Below are positions 1 to 7,850 of a DNA stretch of 64,000 bases, piece by piece. Origin of the DNA: Bacillota bacterium (lineage in GTDB: Bacteria; Bacillota; Bacilli; Paenibacillales; NBRC-103111); NCBI GenBank assembly GCA_023386955.1, contig JAEWIS010000014.1:116281-180280 (forward strand), in the 5' to 3' direction. A model generated the notes under the pieces. It had not been told where the DNA came from. It was given only the letters and a program-made list of their open reading frames with translations, and ran no database searches. The first letter of the stretch is position 1. Every line of letters begins with the position of its first letter. The translations under genes and the position numbers were made by a program.

Positions 1-281
1 ACTCTGTCCACGAAGGTTTTGTCCAGCGGGATACCCGCCATCCGGGCTATACCGTCCTGGTCCTTAGCCTTCAAATCCTCAATGCTCAACGCCCGCAGCT
101 CCGCCAGTCGGTACCCGTAGAAGTCCAAAGCGGCTTTGTTGGCGTCCACTATATTCCCGTTATCGGGGTCGACCAGAAGCGTAACCAGATGGTTATTGTC
201 GTAGATGCAGCCGTAATGCTCCATACAGGTTTGGGCTGAGGGATTGTTTTGCAGATTCTTGCATGAATGGTGGTTATTCAT
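1..281 (-). CDS. PAS-domain sensor protein, N-terminal part, cut by the left edge
   Basis: Only the first 93 codons are visible, starting at an ATG on the minus strand. The stretch VDPDNGNIVDANKAALDFYG, near residues 40-60, is the typical start of a PAS fold, a sensory domain that often precedes diguanylate cyclase, histidine kinase or phosphodiesterase modules. The output domain lies outside the window, so the function cannot be named. The residues before the PAS include several Cys and His. The ribosome site is weak, with AGGGAAAG about 11 bases upstream. No gene lies between it and the sugar operon that ends at 452. Confidence 0.6.
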   Translation of the reverse strand, partial: MNNHHSCKNLQNNPSAQTCMEHYGCIYDNNHLVTLLVDPDNGNIVDANKAALDFYGYRLAELRALSIEDLKAKDQDGIARMAGIPLDKTFVDR

Positions 282-414
282 CGGGGGCCACACTTTCCCT
301 GAATAGGTTATTTTAATCAGTATAACATATTTTTTATTTCATATGTCGTCCTAAATCGACAACCGATGACAGTGCTTTTTACTGGAAATAGTTCAAACAG
401 CGGTCTACGGACAG

Positions 415-440
415 CAAAAAACCGGCATTCGCATGCCGGT
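415..440 (-). terminator. Rho-independent terminator of the dehydrogenase/isomerase operon
   Basis: ACCGGCAT and ATGCCGGT form a perfect 8-bp stem around a 4-base loop. On the minus strand the stem is followed by a run of T. It lies just after the stop codon of the Gfo/Idh gene. Confidence 0.8.
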
Positions 441-451
441 TTGTCCCGCGT

Positions 452-1471
452 TTAATAGGTATGGACGAACTCTCTGAAGCGGCTTCTGGAGGAGGCGTAA
501 ATGGCGTCCAGAAGTCCCATGGAGGCTGCCGCATCGCTTAATTCCGTATACTCCTTAACGCCTGTTTGTCTGCTCCTGTAGTACAATGCCACCAGCTTGG
601 CATGGCCTTTGCCCCAGTAGGATTTGCCCAGCTCGGCCGCCGTATCGCTGGCCAGCACCTCCTCGGTGCCATCCCGGATCAAGAGCAGGCGGTTATCCGT
701 GTAGCGCAGAAGCCCCTTCTCCATATGCATCTCCACAAAAAACGGGCTGTTGCCGGAATAACCGTTGGTGGCATAGAAGAAGCCCTTCTTCCCATCCTTG
801 TAATACAGAGTGGCCTCAGCCGTATCCTCCACCTCAATCACATCCTGAAGCACCCGGGTATCGGTGGTTCCTTTGACCGATTCCACCTGGCCGCCCAGAT
901 GATAGAGCATATCCAGCATATGCACTGCCTGGTTGATCAGGAGCCCGCCGCCTTCGGTGGCCCACTTGCCGCGCCATTCCTCGGAGCGGTAATATTCCGG
1001 TGTCCGGTGCCAGGTGAGAATGCAGCGCAGACCCAGCATCCGGCCAAGCTCTCCTTTATCAATCCACTCCTTGGCCTTCTCCACGGAAGGGTTGAAGCGG
1101 TTCTGGAGGATGACACAGCAGGTGACACCTGCCTTCTCCACCGCACGGACGATGCCTACAGCTTCCGCTGCATTCAGGGCCACCGGCTTTTCCAGGACGA
1201 TGTGTTTGCCCGCCTCCGCGGCCCGGATGGCCATGGGCGCATGGAGATAATGGGGAAGGCAGATATGGACGGTGTCCACTTCGGGGTCTGCCAATACCTC
1301 ATCCGCACTTGTAAAGCTCTTGCAGCCATATTGCCCTGCCAAAGCGGCACTCCGCTCCGGCACGATATCGCAGACGCCGTAGAGCCTGGCATCCGGCGCC
1401 TCCGCTATAGCTGCGGCATGCACCGGTCCGATGGCTCCGCAGCCAAGAATGACGGCATTCTTCGCATCCAT
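452..1471 (-). CDS. Gfo/Idh/MocA family NAD(P)-dependent oxidoreductase
   Basis: This 339-residue cytoplasmic dehydrogenase has an N-terminal Rossmann fold (VILGCGAIGPVHAAA near residues 7-21) and the EKP motif near residues 94-96 that is characteristic of the family. The C-terminal substrate domain contains the His-bearing INQAVHMLDMLYHLGG segment. Family members oxidise or reduce sugars, inositols and sugar acids; the substrate cannot be read from sequence. It is the last gene of a three-gene leftward operon. Its ATG is one base beyond the stop of the upstream isomerase, which suggests translational coupling. Confidence 0.85.
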   Translation of the reverse strand: MDAKNAVILGCGAIGPVHAAAIAEAPDARLYGVCDIVPERSAALAGQYGCKSFTSADEVLADPEVDTVHICLPHYLHAPMAIRAAEAGKHIVLEKPVALNAAEAVGIVRAVEKAGVTCCVILQNRFNPSVEKAKEWIDKGELGRMLGLRCILTWHRTPEYYRSEEWRGKWATEGGGLLINQAVHMLDMLYHLGGQVESVKGTTDTRVLQDVIEVEDTAEATLYYKDGKKGFFYATNGYSGNSPFFVEMHMEKGLLRYTDNRLLLIRDGTEEVLASDTAAELGKSYWGKGHAKLVALYYRSRQTGVKEYTELSDAAASMGLLDAIYASSRSRFREFVHTY

Positions 1472-1472
1472 G

Positions 1473-2237
1473 TTATGCGAAACCTTCCTTCTTCAGGTTG
1501 TTGTAGCTGATGGTCAGGCTGTCGAAGGCTTCGGTAGGACCGGCATCCCGTTCGATGAGGTACCACTTGACCTTGGCTTCCTCAGAGGCCTTGAAGATTT
1601 CCGGCCAGCTCAGGTTGCCCTCCATCACCTCGGACATAATCTGCTTGTCGTCGATAATCGCCAGATCCTTAAAGTGGATGGCATCCACCCGTCCGGCCAG
1701 CTTGCGGATCCATTGCACCGGATCTACGCCGCCGTATTGCAGCCAATAGGTATCCAGGGTGAACATGAAGGTTTCCGGATTGGTTTCCTCCACAAGAACA
1801 TCCATACCAAATTTGCCGTTAAACTTTTGGAATTCAAAATGATGGTTATGGTAGCTGAACTTCAAGCCGTTTTTACCCAATTCATCGGCAATGGCGGAGA
1901 ATTTCCGCGCGAAGGCGGGATACCCCTCCGCGCTGCGGAATTCGGTGGGCAGGCCGCCCAATCCGGCGATGCCGCAGCCCAAGGTATGGTGATCCTTAAT
2001 CAGGGTGTCCAGCTCATCCACGAATTTGGAATAAGGCGTATGGGTAATCACAATCTTCAGGCCGTGGGAATCAGCGATGGCCTTCAGCTCCTCCGCCGGC
2101 AAGGCAACCTTGATGCCCGAGGCCTGGATGGTGGTGTAGCCGATCTCGCGGACTTTCTTCAGCGTCGCATCCAATTCCTCTGCGGTATTGGTGTAATCGC
2201 GCAGGGTGTACATTTGGGCGCCCAAAATTTTGGTCAT
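1473..2237 (-). CDS. Sugar phosphate isomerase/epimerase (xylose isomerase-like TIM barrel)
   Basis: This 254-residue protein belongs to the AP-endonuclease-2/xylose isomerase-like TIM-barrel family. It shows the usual metal-site segments, such as FSYHNHHFEF and DAIHFKDL, the latter near residue 190. Such enzymes interconvert keto sugars or dehydrate inositol derivatives. The start has AAAGGAG nine bases upstream. It lies between two Gfo/Idh/MocA dehydrogenases, an arrangement common in operons for inositol or modified-sugar breakdown, so it probably acts on the product of one of them. Confidence 0.85.
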   Translation of the reverse strand: MTKILGAQMYTLRDYTNTAEELDATLKKVREIGYTTIQASGIKVALPAEELKAIADSHGLKIVITHTPYSKFVDELDTLIKDHHTLGCGIAGLGGLPTEFRSAEGYPAFARKFSAIADELGKNGLKFSYHNHHFEFQKFNGKFGMDVLVEETNPETFMFTLDTYWLQYGGVDPVQWIRKLAGRVDAIHFKDLAIIDDKQIMSEVMEGNLSWPEIFKASEEAKVKWYLIERDAGPTEAFDSLTISYNNLKKEGFA

Positions 2238-2254
2238 GGGGATCGTCTCCTTTA

Positions 2255-3421
2255 TTAGTGGGTTCCGGCTACATCGGCCACGTTCTGAACAACATCGGGC
2301 TTGACGTATGTGGAGGTTTTGATTTTGTCCTGAAGCAGGTTATAGAACCCGTCATGGTCAAAATTCTCCAGATCCGCCCAGCTGTCAGTCCAGGCCGAAT
2401 AATGGATGCCGTTGGAGATGAGCAGGCCGAGAACTCCTTCTTCCCCGGGGGCCAGCAGCTTCTCACCCTTCAGGATGGCGTTGGTGAAGTTCTTCATGAT
2501 GCCCACATGCTGCTCCCCGCCGTTGGTATCCGCAGGAACCTCGCACTTCCAGGCCTCGGGGCGGCCGAAGGGAGCGGTGTTAGTCTTGTTAAATTCCCGT
2601 TCCGACACACGATTGCGGTGGAAGGTAATCACATTCTTCTCTACGACAATCTTGCCCATGTCGCCGGAGATTTCCAGGCGGTTGGTGCCCGGAGACTCCG
2701 CGGTAGAGGTAATATATACGCCGCTGGCGCCGTTTTCGAATTCCATGTAGGCGGTGACATCGTCCTCCACCTCAATATTGTAAAACTTGCCGAAGCCGCA
2801 GAAGGAACGCACCCGTTTGGGCATGCCGAGAATCCACTGGAACAGGTCCAGGTTATGCGGGTTCTGGTTAATCAGGGTGCCGCCGCCTTCCCCCTCCCAA
2901 GTGGAGCGCCAGGTGCCGGAATCGTGGTAGCATTGGGGACGGTACCAGTCGGTGATGATCCAGACGGCGCGTTTGATGCCACCCAGTTCCCCGCTTTTCA
3001 CCAGGTCCCGGACCTTCTGGTACACGGGGTTGGTGCGCTGGTTGTACATGATGCAGAACAGCTTGTCGGACTTTTGGGCAGCTTCGTTCATTTCCAGAAC
3101 CTGCTTGGTATGCACACCCGCCGGCTTCTCCACCAGCACATGCAGCCCATGCTCGAAACCTTGGATAGCGAGAACCGGATGGTCGTAATGGGGCACCGCG
3201 ATAAGCACCGCGTCGATCAGGCCGCTTTTGTACATGGACAGGGCGTCCTCGAATACAGGGACCTCCGGCAGCGTGTTCCGCGCCCATTCCCTTCTTTCCT
3301 CACTGATGTCGCATACGGCGCCGAGAACAAGATTGGGCACCCGCTTCTCCAAATGAATATGCTTGGTATGGGATGAGCCCATGTTGCCCAGGCCGATTAC
3401 ACCAATTCTGACTTTATCCAT
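2255..3421 (-). CDS. Gfo/Idh/MocA family oxidoreductase, first gene of operon
   Basis: This is a 388-residue dehydrogenase with a Rossmann motif (IGVIGLGNMGSSHTKHIH) and an EKP motif in VEKPAGVHTKQ. The ATG at 3421 was chosen because AAGGAGG lies upstream and the protein then begins MDKVRIGVIG, as in the family. The longer frame adds 17 unconserved residues. Segment GTLINQNPHNLDLFQWILG carries the family's conserved His-containing active-site helix. It heads the operon and faces the AraC gene at 3558, which is likely its regulator. A catabolite-repression-like site lies in the leader. Confidence 0.85.
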   Translation of the reverse strand: MDKVRIGVIGLGNMGSSHTKHIHLEKRVPNLVLGAVCDISEERREWARNTLPEVPVFEDALSMYKSGLIDAVLIAVPHYDHPVLAIQGFEHGLHVLVEKPAGVHTKQVLEMNEAAQKSDKLFCIMYNQRTNPVYQKVRDLVKSGELGGIKRAVWIITDWYRPQCYHDSGTWRSTWEGEGGGTLINQNPHNLDLFQWILGMPKRVRSFCGFGKFYNIEVEDDVTAYMEFENGASGVYITSTAESPGTNRLEISGDMGKIVVEKNVITFHRNRVSEREFNKTNTAPFGRPEAWKCEVPADTNGGEQHVGIMKNFTNAILKGEKLLAPGEEGVLGLLISNGIHYSAWTDSWADLENFDHDGFYNLLQDKIKTSTYVKPDVVQNVADVAGTH

Positions 3422-3443
3422 AAGCTGACGCTTCCTCCTTGGG

Positions 3444-3460
3444 ATTAAAACGGTTTCAAT
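3444..3460 (-). promoter_or_regulatory. Possible cre (CcpA) site
   Basis: On the minus strand the sequence reads ATTGAAACCGTTTTAAT. It fits the cre consensus WTGNAANCGNNNNCA except for the C near the end. It lies 23 bases before the first gene of the operon, where CcpA binding would block transcription. This is one degenerate match, so the call is tentative. Confidence 0.35.
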
Positions 3461-3557
3461 TTTCCCTTTCACTGTACCATTTATGGGTTCCGCGATCTAT
3501 ACAATCCTTGTTTGATACTATGCAAATCTTGCGGTAATATGGGGAGGGGTGAAACAT

Positions 3558-4412
3558 GTGAAAACAGAACACGGCAGAATCCGGTACGGGGCCGCAGACG
3601 GCTCCTTTTCGTTCCATCATACCCGTGACGAATCGCCCAATCCGGAGCATTTTAAGCTGCATTATGAAGTGGGCTATGAAATTTTCCTGTTCCTGGAGGG
3701 GAACGGAACCTATATTATTGAGGGCAACCGGTATGAATTGTCCCCCAATTCTCTTCTGATTATGAACTCCAATGAGCTTCACGTCTTGTCCATTTCGCCG
3801 GATCACCCGTATGAGCGCATTGTGCTGACGCTGAAGAAGGATTTTCTGCCTCCCTTTTTGTCCCACGGGGTGGACTTCCTGCGTTCTATTAAATACCGGA
3901 AGCTGGGGCACGGCAATCTGATCCAGGGCGAGCTGGTGGTGAATAACGGTCTGCTGGACTATTATCATAAGCTGCGGCGCTTGCTTGCCCGTCCCGGCCC
4001 TGAAGAGGAGTTTATGGCAAAATGTGTCATTGTGGAGCTCCTGGCCGCCATCAACAGCATCAAGGAAAAGGAGCTGCTGGATGCCCAGCTGCATAAGCCG
4101 GCCATGACCAAGGTAAGCGAGCTGCTGGAGTACATCAACGGGAATCTGAATGAAGCGCTAACCCTGGACGCCCTGGCAGAGCGGTTTTTCCTGACCAAGT
4201 ATCATCTGTGCCATATTTTCAAGGAAGCCACCGGTTATTCCATTAACCAATATATCTCGTACAAGCGGATTCATATGGCGGATGCGCTGATGCTGGAGGG
4301 CCACACCCCTACCCAGGCCTGCTTTATGTCCGGGTTCAACAGCTACTCCAATTTCTATAAATCCTACCGCAAGCTCACCGGACGTTCGCCCCGGCATACC
4401 AAGGAGGAATGA
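3558..4412 (+). CDS. AraC family transcriptional regulator
   Basis: This 284-residue protein has an N-terminal cupin-like sensing domain, with FLFLEGNGTYIIEGNRYEL near residues 46-64. Its C-terminal double helix-turn-helix of the AraC type runs from about residue 182 and ends SYSNFYKSYRKLTGRSP. The GTG at 3558 was chosen because GGGGAGGGG lies eight bases upstream; a GTG three codons earlier overlaps that site. It is divergent from the Gfo/Idh-isomerase operon and probably controls it in response to a sugar. A perfect dyad follows the stop. Confidence 0.88.
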   Translation: MKTEHGRIRYGAADGSFSFHHTRDESPNPEHFKLHYEVGYEIFLFLEGNGTYIIEGNRYELSPNSLLIMNSNELHVLSISPDHPYERIVLTLKKDFLPPFLSHGVDFLRSIKYRKLGHGNLIQGELVVNNGLLDYYHKLRRLLARPGPEEEFMAKCVIVELLAAINSIKEKELLDAQLHKPAMTKVSELLEYINGNLNEALTLDALAERFFLTKYHLCHIFKEATGYSINQYISYKRIHMADALMLEGHTPTQACFMSGFNSYSNFYKSYRKLTGRSPRHTKEE

Positions 4413-4435
4413 TTTTTTTAGTAAGCATGCCAAAA

Positions 4436-4459
4436 AGCTCTTGAACTCTATCAAGAGCT
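4436..4459. promoter_or_regulatory. Perfect 9+9 dyad between AraC gene and Met-rich gene
   Basis: AGCTCTTGA, six bases, then TCAAGAGCT form a perfect inverted repeat. It could be the terminator of the AraC gene, although only a weak T run follows. It could also be an operator for the Met-rich gene 52 bases downstream. The sequence alone does not decide. Confidence 0.5.
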
Positions 4460-4510
4460 ATAGTAGTTTTATAGATGTAAGCCCATTTCCATTTGAAGGG
4501 AGGCGACGGC

Positions 4511-4726
4511 ATGGAGAAGATGATGAACATGATGATGTGTATGTGTATGGACGACATGATGTGCAAGATGCGTTCCATGAAGATGATGATGGAAGAAATG
4601 AAGGGTATGGACATGAAGGACTGCGGAATGGACATGGATATGATGATGGCCAAAATGCAGGAATGCGACGAAATGACCACCATGATGATGGACATGATGC
4701 GCGACATGAAGAAGGTTTCCATGTAA
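4511..4726 (+). CDS. Methionine-rich microprotein (71 aa, 32 Met, 5 Cys)
   Basis: I do not recognise this protein. It starts MEKMMNMMMCMCMDDMMCKM and is 45 percent methionine, with Cys at residues 10, 12, 18, 38 and 52, and otherwise mainly Asp, Glu and Lys. There is no signal peptide or membrane segment. GGGAGG sits seven bases before the ATG, which favours this frame over the overlapping frames on both strands. Repeated MxM, MxxM and CxC spacings resemble thioether/thiolate ligands for Cu(I) or Ag(I), so a metal-binding or oxidant-scavenging role is an inference. Codon repetition (atg-atg-atg) could also come from local expansion. It stands alone between an AraC gene and a repeat-rich gap. 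Confidence 0.65.
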   Translation: MEKMMNMMMCMCMDDMMCKMRSMKMMMEEMKGMDMKDCGMDMDMMMAKMQECDEMTTMMMDMMRDMKKVSM

Positions 4727-4783
4727 TTGGCTTCAGGTTTGCGGGAATCTGACCATTCCGGCAAACAGTACGACTATTGTCGG

Positions 4784-4920
4784 GCAAGCGGACAGCCGCG
4801 GTACCCGACAGGTTGATAAGGCCCAGCAGACCGCTGCACGGCCATTCATATTTTCCCGGTTAGCGGACAGCCGCATTCCCGGGGACCCATTGGAACGTTT
4901 CGGTTAAGCAGACAGCTGCA
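4784..4920. repeat. Intergenic repeat with GCGGACAGCCGC-like units
   Basis: Three direct units lie at 4784-4800, 4858-4875 and 4902-4920, each a variant of GGTTAGCGGACAGCCGCA. An inverted relative, CAGCAGACCGCTGC, lies near 4824. Each unit is partly palindromic. No open frame of note fills the 4727-5105 gap, which holds only this array and the element at 4956. Confidence 0.6.
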
Positions 4921-4955
4921 GACCGGCGTTTTTTTATTTGGGGCGGATTTATCCC

Positions 4956-5119
4956 AGGGTGTGTTTGAAAACTCCGAGGGGAGCAAATTTTAGCGAATTT
5001 TCGTTCATGGCAAGGCAGTTACACGCAGGCGTACCGGGGGTACGTCAAGGGGAAGTAACGAAGTCAGGGACGAAAAGGCGTGAAAAGGTGCCCTCAAGCG
5101 AGTTTTCAAACACACCCTA
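4956..5119 (+). repeat. Dispersed intergenic element, full-length copy 1
   Basis: The element begins AGGGTGTGTTTGAAAACTC and ends with the inverted form GAGTTTTCAAACACACCCT, making about 19-bp terminal inverted repeats. The interior contains the palindrome GTACCGGGGGTAC. The inverted, diverged counterpart lies at 36564-36725, with short or partial relatives at 18912, 23818 and 42719. No transposase is encoded, so it is MITE-like or a structured-RNA repeat. Its right end supplies the stop codon of the gene at 5106. Confidence 0.85.
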
Positions 5120-5441
5120 GCTGCCGGAGCCGGATGCCAATCCGCGTACGCTGCCGCTTCAGCTCCAGCGCCTCTTCACGCAGCGCCTGCTCCGTGCCGT
5201 AGTGGCCGATGGAGCGGATTTCCCGGTACAAGGCTAGCATTCTACCGTTGATCTCATCGAACCGGCGCCACAGCTCCCCACGAGTCCGGAGCTCTGTTTC
5301 CTGCCGGACCAGCCGTTCCCCGTCCATAAGCTTCGCAAGAACCTCCCTCTGCCATGCCATATCCCCCAGACTGACTGCCAAATTGTACAAATCCAGCTGA
5401 TCGTTCACCCATGTTTCGGCAATTGCCTGTGCAGATATCAT
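5106..5441 (-). CDS. Hypothetical protein, 111 aa, charged helical C-terminus
   Basis: I do not recognise this protein. It is soluble, with no signal peptide. The second half is rich in Arg, Glu and Leu (for example EALELKRQRTRIGIRLRQLG) and likely forms helices or a coiled coil. The ATG at 5441 was chosen because GGAG lies nine bases upstream; the longer frame starts at a TTG on top of that site. The last residues and the TGA stop lie inside the dispersed element at 4956-5119, so the original C-terminus may have been changed by insertion. It has its own strong promoter with an overlapping dyad. Confidence 0.6.
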   Translation of the reverse strand: MISAQAIAETWVNDQLDLYNLAVSLGDMAWQREVLAKLMDGERLVRQETELRTRGELWRRFDEINGRMLALYREIRSIGHYGTEQALREEALELKRQRTRIGIRLRQLGCV

Positions 5442-5480
5442 GACCAACAACTCCGCTCTTTTCCGATTTCAAGCTTTATA

Positions 5481-5514
5481 CCTAGTATTATACTAGGTTT
5501 TTAAGGTTTTGCAA
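5481..5514 (-). promoter_or_regulatory. Sigma-A promoter with palindromic operator over the -10
   Basis: On the minus strand TTGCAA (5514-5509), a 16-base spacer and a perfect TATAAT (5492-5487) form a promoter for the gene at 5441. The -10 sits inside the perfect 17-base palindrome CCTAGTATTATACTAGG (5481-5497), the classic position for a repressor operator. Confidence 0.7.
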
Positions 5515-5616
5515 CAATAATTCCACACTGAGCGTTGGGTCCTGCGCCGGGGTTGTGTGAAGCTTGCTGTGGAATAAGGGGGGCTGTTCCGGAAGCTACC
5601 CTTATATGAGGAAAAA

Positions 5617-5708
5617 GGATGGAATAGCGGAAAAATGCTTCCGTTATTCCATCCTTATGGTGAGTTAGCGGTGGAATAGCGGACATCATGTTCCGCTATC
5701 CTGCTAAC
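5617..5708. repeat. Two adjacent hairpin repeats built on GGAATAGCGGA
   Basis: GGATGGAATAGCGGAA (5617-5632) pairs with TTCCGTTATTCCATCC (5639-5654). A second hairpin at 5664-5708 pairs GTTAGC with GCTAAC and AATAGCGGA with TCCGCTAT. They fill the 5442-5738 gap between convergently placed transcripts. Similar TAGCGGA palindromes are frequent in gaps elsewhere in this window. No gene is supported here. Confidence 0.6.
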
Positions 5709-5738
5709 CCAACTCCAACACCGGCCGGGCAGGCTGTG

Positions 5739-7850
5739 TTATTCCTCCAGCCAAAGAATCGAGGTTACGCCCCGGGGATAATACTTGCTGCCTTTGGCGA
5801 ACCCGGACAGTATCTGGTCGCTCCAGCTCCAGATGCCGTTCCGGGGATCGGTCAGCCAGGCCGCATGTGCAGCGTCCGCCCTCCGGCCTGCCTCATCCCG
5901 AGGCAAACCCAGGATATGCCGCGCAATAAATTGGCACAGGTAAATTTTGCTGAGCCAGGAGTTATTGCTGGTGGATGAAAGCTTCCAGCCGCCGTCTTCG
6001 AAGAGGCATACCCTCTCCACCAATACCGTCCGCAGGTGGCGGTCCAGCGCATCCAGATATGCCTTATACGTCCCTTCGCGATCCAGGGCCAAGGTGCAGC
6101 CCGCCGCATAGGGAAAGACCAGCCCCTCTATGGCGGGGATAATCCGTGAGTCATTGTCTTCATGAATGACCGCCGGGATATATCCGCCCTCCGTCATTTG
6201 GGCAGTCAGCGTGCCCGCACAGCGTCCTGCCTGAAGCTCTGCCAGGGCAGCCGCTTCGGCCAAGCCGTTAGAGCGGAAAATCTGCTCCAATACCACATAA
6301 GCCGCCCAACATTTGCCCGCCAAATAGATATTGTTCCGCGCTTGTCCCAGGGATACATCCAGACTGTCGTAGGTGGTAATTTCCGCGCCGCTTCCGCAGC
6401 GGGAGCTGTCCAGGCCCATGATGCCGTTGCGCTGCTCCGGATCGGGATGATCCCGGTTGGCCATGCTGGCCAGGCATTGCTCCAGCAAGGGCAGCTTCCC
6501 TTCCAGCCAGGCGTTATCCCCTGACTGGTGGGCATAGACGGCGGCGCACAGCACCCAGTTGACCAGCTGCTCATGGGTCATATACGAGAAGCATCCGGTC
6601 AGGTCCGGCTGTTCGTAGGTGGAATAGCCTGGCACCGAAAAAGCGTTGGCCACCCCCATATCATGGGTGAAGCTGATGCCGCCGGGATAAAGCCGCTCCT
6701 CCCCGGGGAAACGGACCTTATCGGTATAGCTGAACCGTTCGGCGAATACGTCCAGCTCATTTTTTACCGTCCAGGGATTCATCCGCATCTCAAAAAACAG
6801 CTGGTCCACGGTCAGGTCAAAGGTATTCATCATCCGGTATTGGCCTTCGTTCACCACCCAGAAGGGGCGTCCCGCCCAATCCAGCAGCTGGGTATTGCCG
6901 TAATAGCTGCGGATGGAATGGATCAGCATAAACCGCTGGTCGTCCGACAGTTTGCCGTCGTTAAGCAGGACATCCGCATCGGTGCAGCTTTTGCTGATGG
7001 CTTGGTAATGGTCCAGCGCATAGTGGGCCACCTGCTCGATATCGGCGAAATAGCGGGTATACCAATAGCTCATGTCTTCTCCGGCGGTAACATAACCGCC
7101 CCTGTAAAAGCAGAGGGCAAACCGGAAGGTCCGGACTTCCCCTGCCGGGGTTTCCATTATAAAAGCGGCGACGCGGCCCAGGCCGTTTTGGGCGGGATTC
7201 CCGGCTGCGCTTTGCAGGATGATCTTCTCAATGGTGTTGTGCTGGGTGGAATGGACATTACCGTCCAGCGTGGCGATAGCCGTATGGCGTCCCTGTCCGA
7301 TCCCCTTCATCCCGGACCCGGTCTCGAAACGCCGCATATTGGAGTAGGGGTCCGTCCCCTGATAGCCCAATATAGCCTTACGCGGGCGGCTGCCTTGGCG
7401 GTTGTCCACGGTAATCTCGGCTAATACCGCCGGCACCAAGGCTTCCCGGAGCTCCGCTTCTTCGGCGGTTTCAGGATTGGGCACCGGGCGGACCTGGGAC
7501 AGGATGCGGAGGGTCAGATCCCCCGCCTGCCAGGTATCCGTCCCCAGCCGGAGCTCCCGGCGGATTTCGTCCTGCCGGAACGGGCGGAGCAGCGTTTTGC
7601 TCTCCTCCTCCGTGTTTGACGCGTTCTCCGCCAGCGTAAACCATTTGCTTTCGTCAAAGTTGTCGCCGAAGAAAGGAAGGCCTTCATAGCCTTCACCCTC
7701 GGGGCATTCCAAAATGACATAGACATGCTCCCGGGGCGGCTTGGCCTGCTCCAGGTCGAAGCCTCCCGCAGCTCCCGGATAACCCAGGGTAAAGCTGGCA
7801 TAAGCCCCTATTGGGGAGTGATGGGCGTTGAAAAACTGGTTTTGCGGCAT
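5739..7850 (-). CDS. GH52 beta-xylosidase
   Basis: This 703-residue enzyme begins MPQNQFFNAHHSPIGAYASF, the hallmark of glycoside hydrolase family 52, which removes xylose from the non-reducing end of xylo-oligosaccharides with retention of configuration. With this start, Glu335 (in VVNEGQYRMM) and Asp495 (in TTYDSLDVSL) fall at the same numbers as the nucleophile and acid/base of the Geobacillus enzyme. This supports both the identity and the start at 7850, where AAGGAG lies eight bases upstream. There is no signal peptide, so it acts inside the cell on imported xylo-oligosaccharides. It lies near an AraC gene and a sugar ABC importer. Confidence 0.95.
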   Translation of the reverse strand: MPQNQFFNAHHSPIGAYASFTLGYPGAAGGFDLEQAKPPREHVYVILECPEGEGYEGLPFFGDNFDESKWFTLAENASNTEEESKTLLRPFRQDEIRRELRLGTDTWQAGDLTLRILSQVRPVPNPETAEEAELREALVPAVLAEITVDNRQGSRPRKAILGYQGTDPYSNMRRFETGSGMKGIGQGRHTAIATLDGNVHSTQHNTIEKIILQSAAGNPAQNGLGRVAAFIMETPAGEVRTFRFALCFYRGGYVTAGEDMSYWYTRYFADIEQVAHYALDHYQAISKSCTDADVLLNDGKLSDDQRFMLIHSIRSYYGNTQLLDWAGRPFWVVNEGQYRMMNTFDLTVDQLFFEMRMNPWTVKNELDVFAERFSYTDKVRFPGEERLYPGGISFTHDMGVANAFSVPGYSTYEQPDLTGCFSYMTHEQLVNWVLCAAVYAHQSGDNAWLEGKLPLLEQCLASMANRDHPDPEQRNGIMGLDSSRCGSGAEITTYDSLDVSLGQARNNIYLAGKCWAAYVVLEQIFRSNGLAEAAALAELQAGRCAGTLTAQMTEGGYIPAVIHEDNDSRIIPAIEGLVFPYAAGCTLALDREGTYKAYLDALDRHLRTVLVERVCLFEDGGWKLSSTSNNSWLSKIYLCQFIARHILGLPRDEAGRRADAAHAAWLTDPRNGIWSWSDQILSGFAKGSKYYPRGVTSILWLEE

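Noticed and set aside
4375..4787. Long frames on both strands overlapping the Met-rich gene, including an Asp/His-rich plus-strand frame of 103 codons
   Set aside because: They are out-of-frame readings of the same ATG-rich tract, and only the Met-rich frame has a well-placed GGGAGG.
5501..5689. 62-codon minus-strand frame
   Set aside because: It is made of palindromic repeat sequence with no ribosome site.
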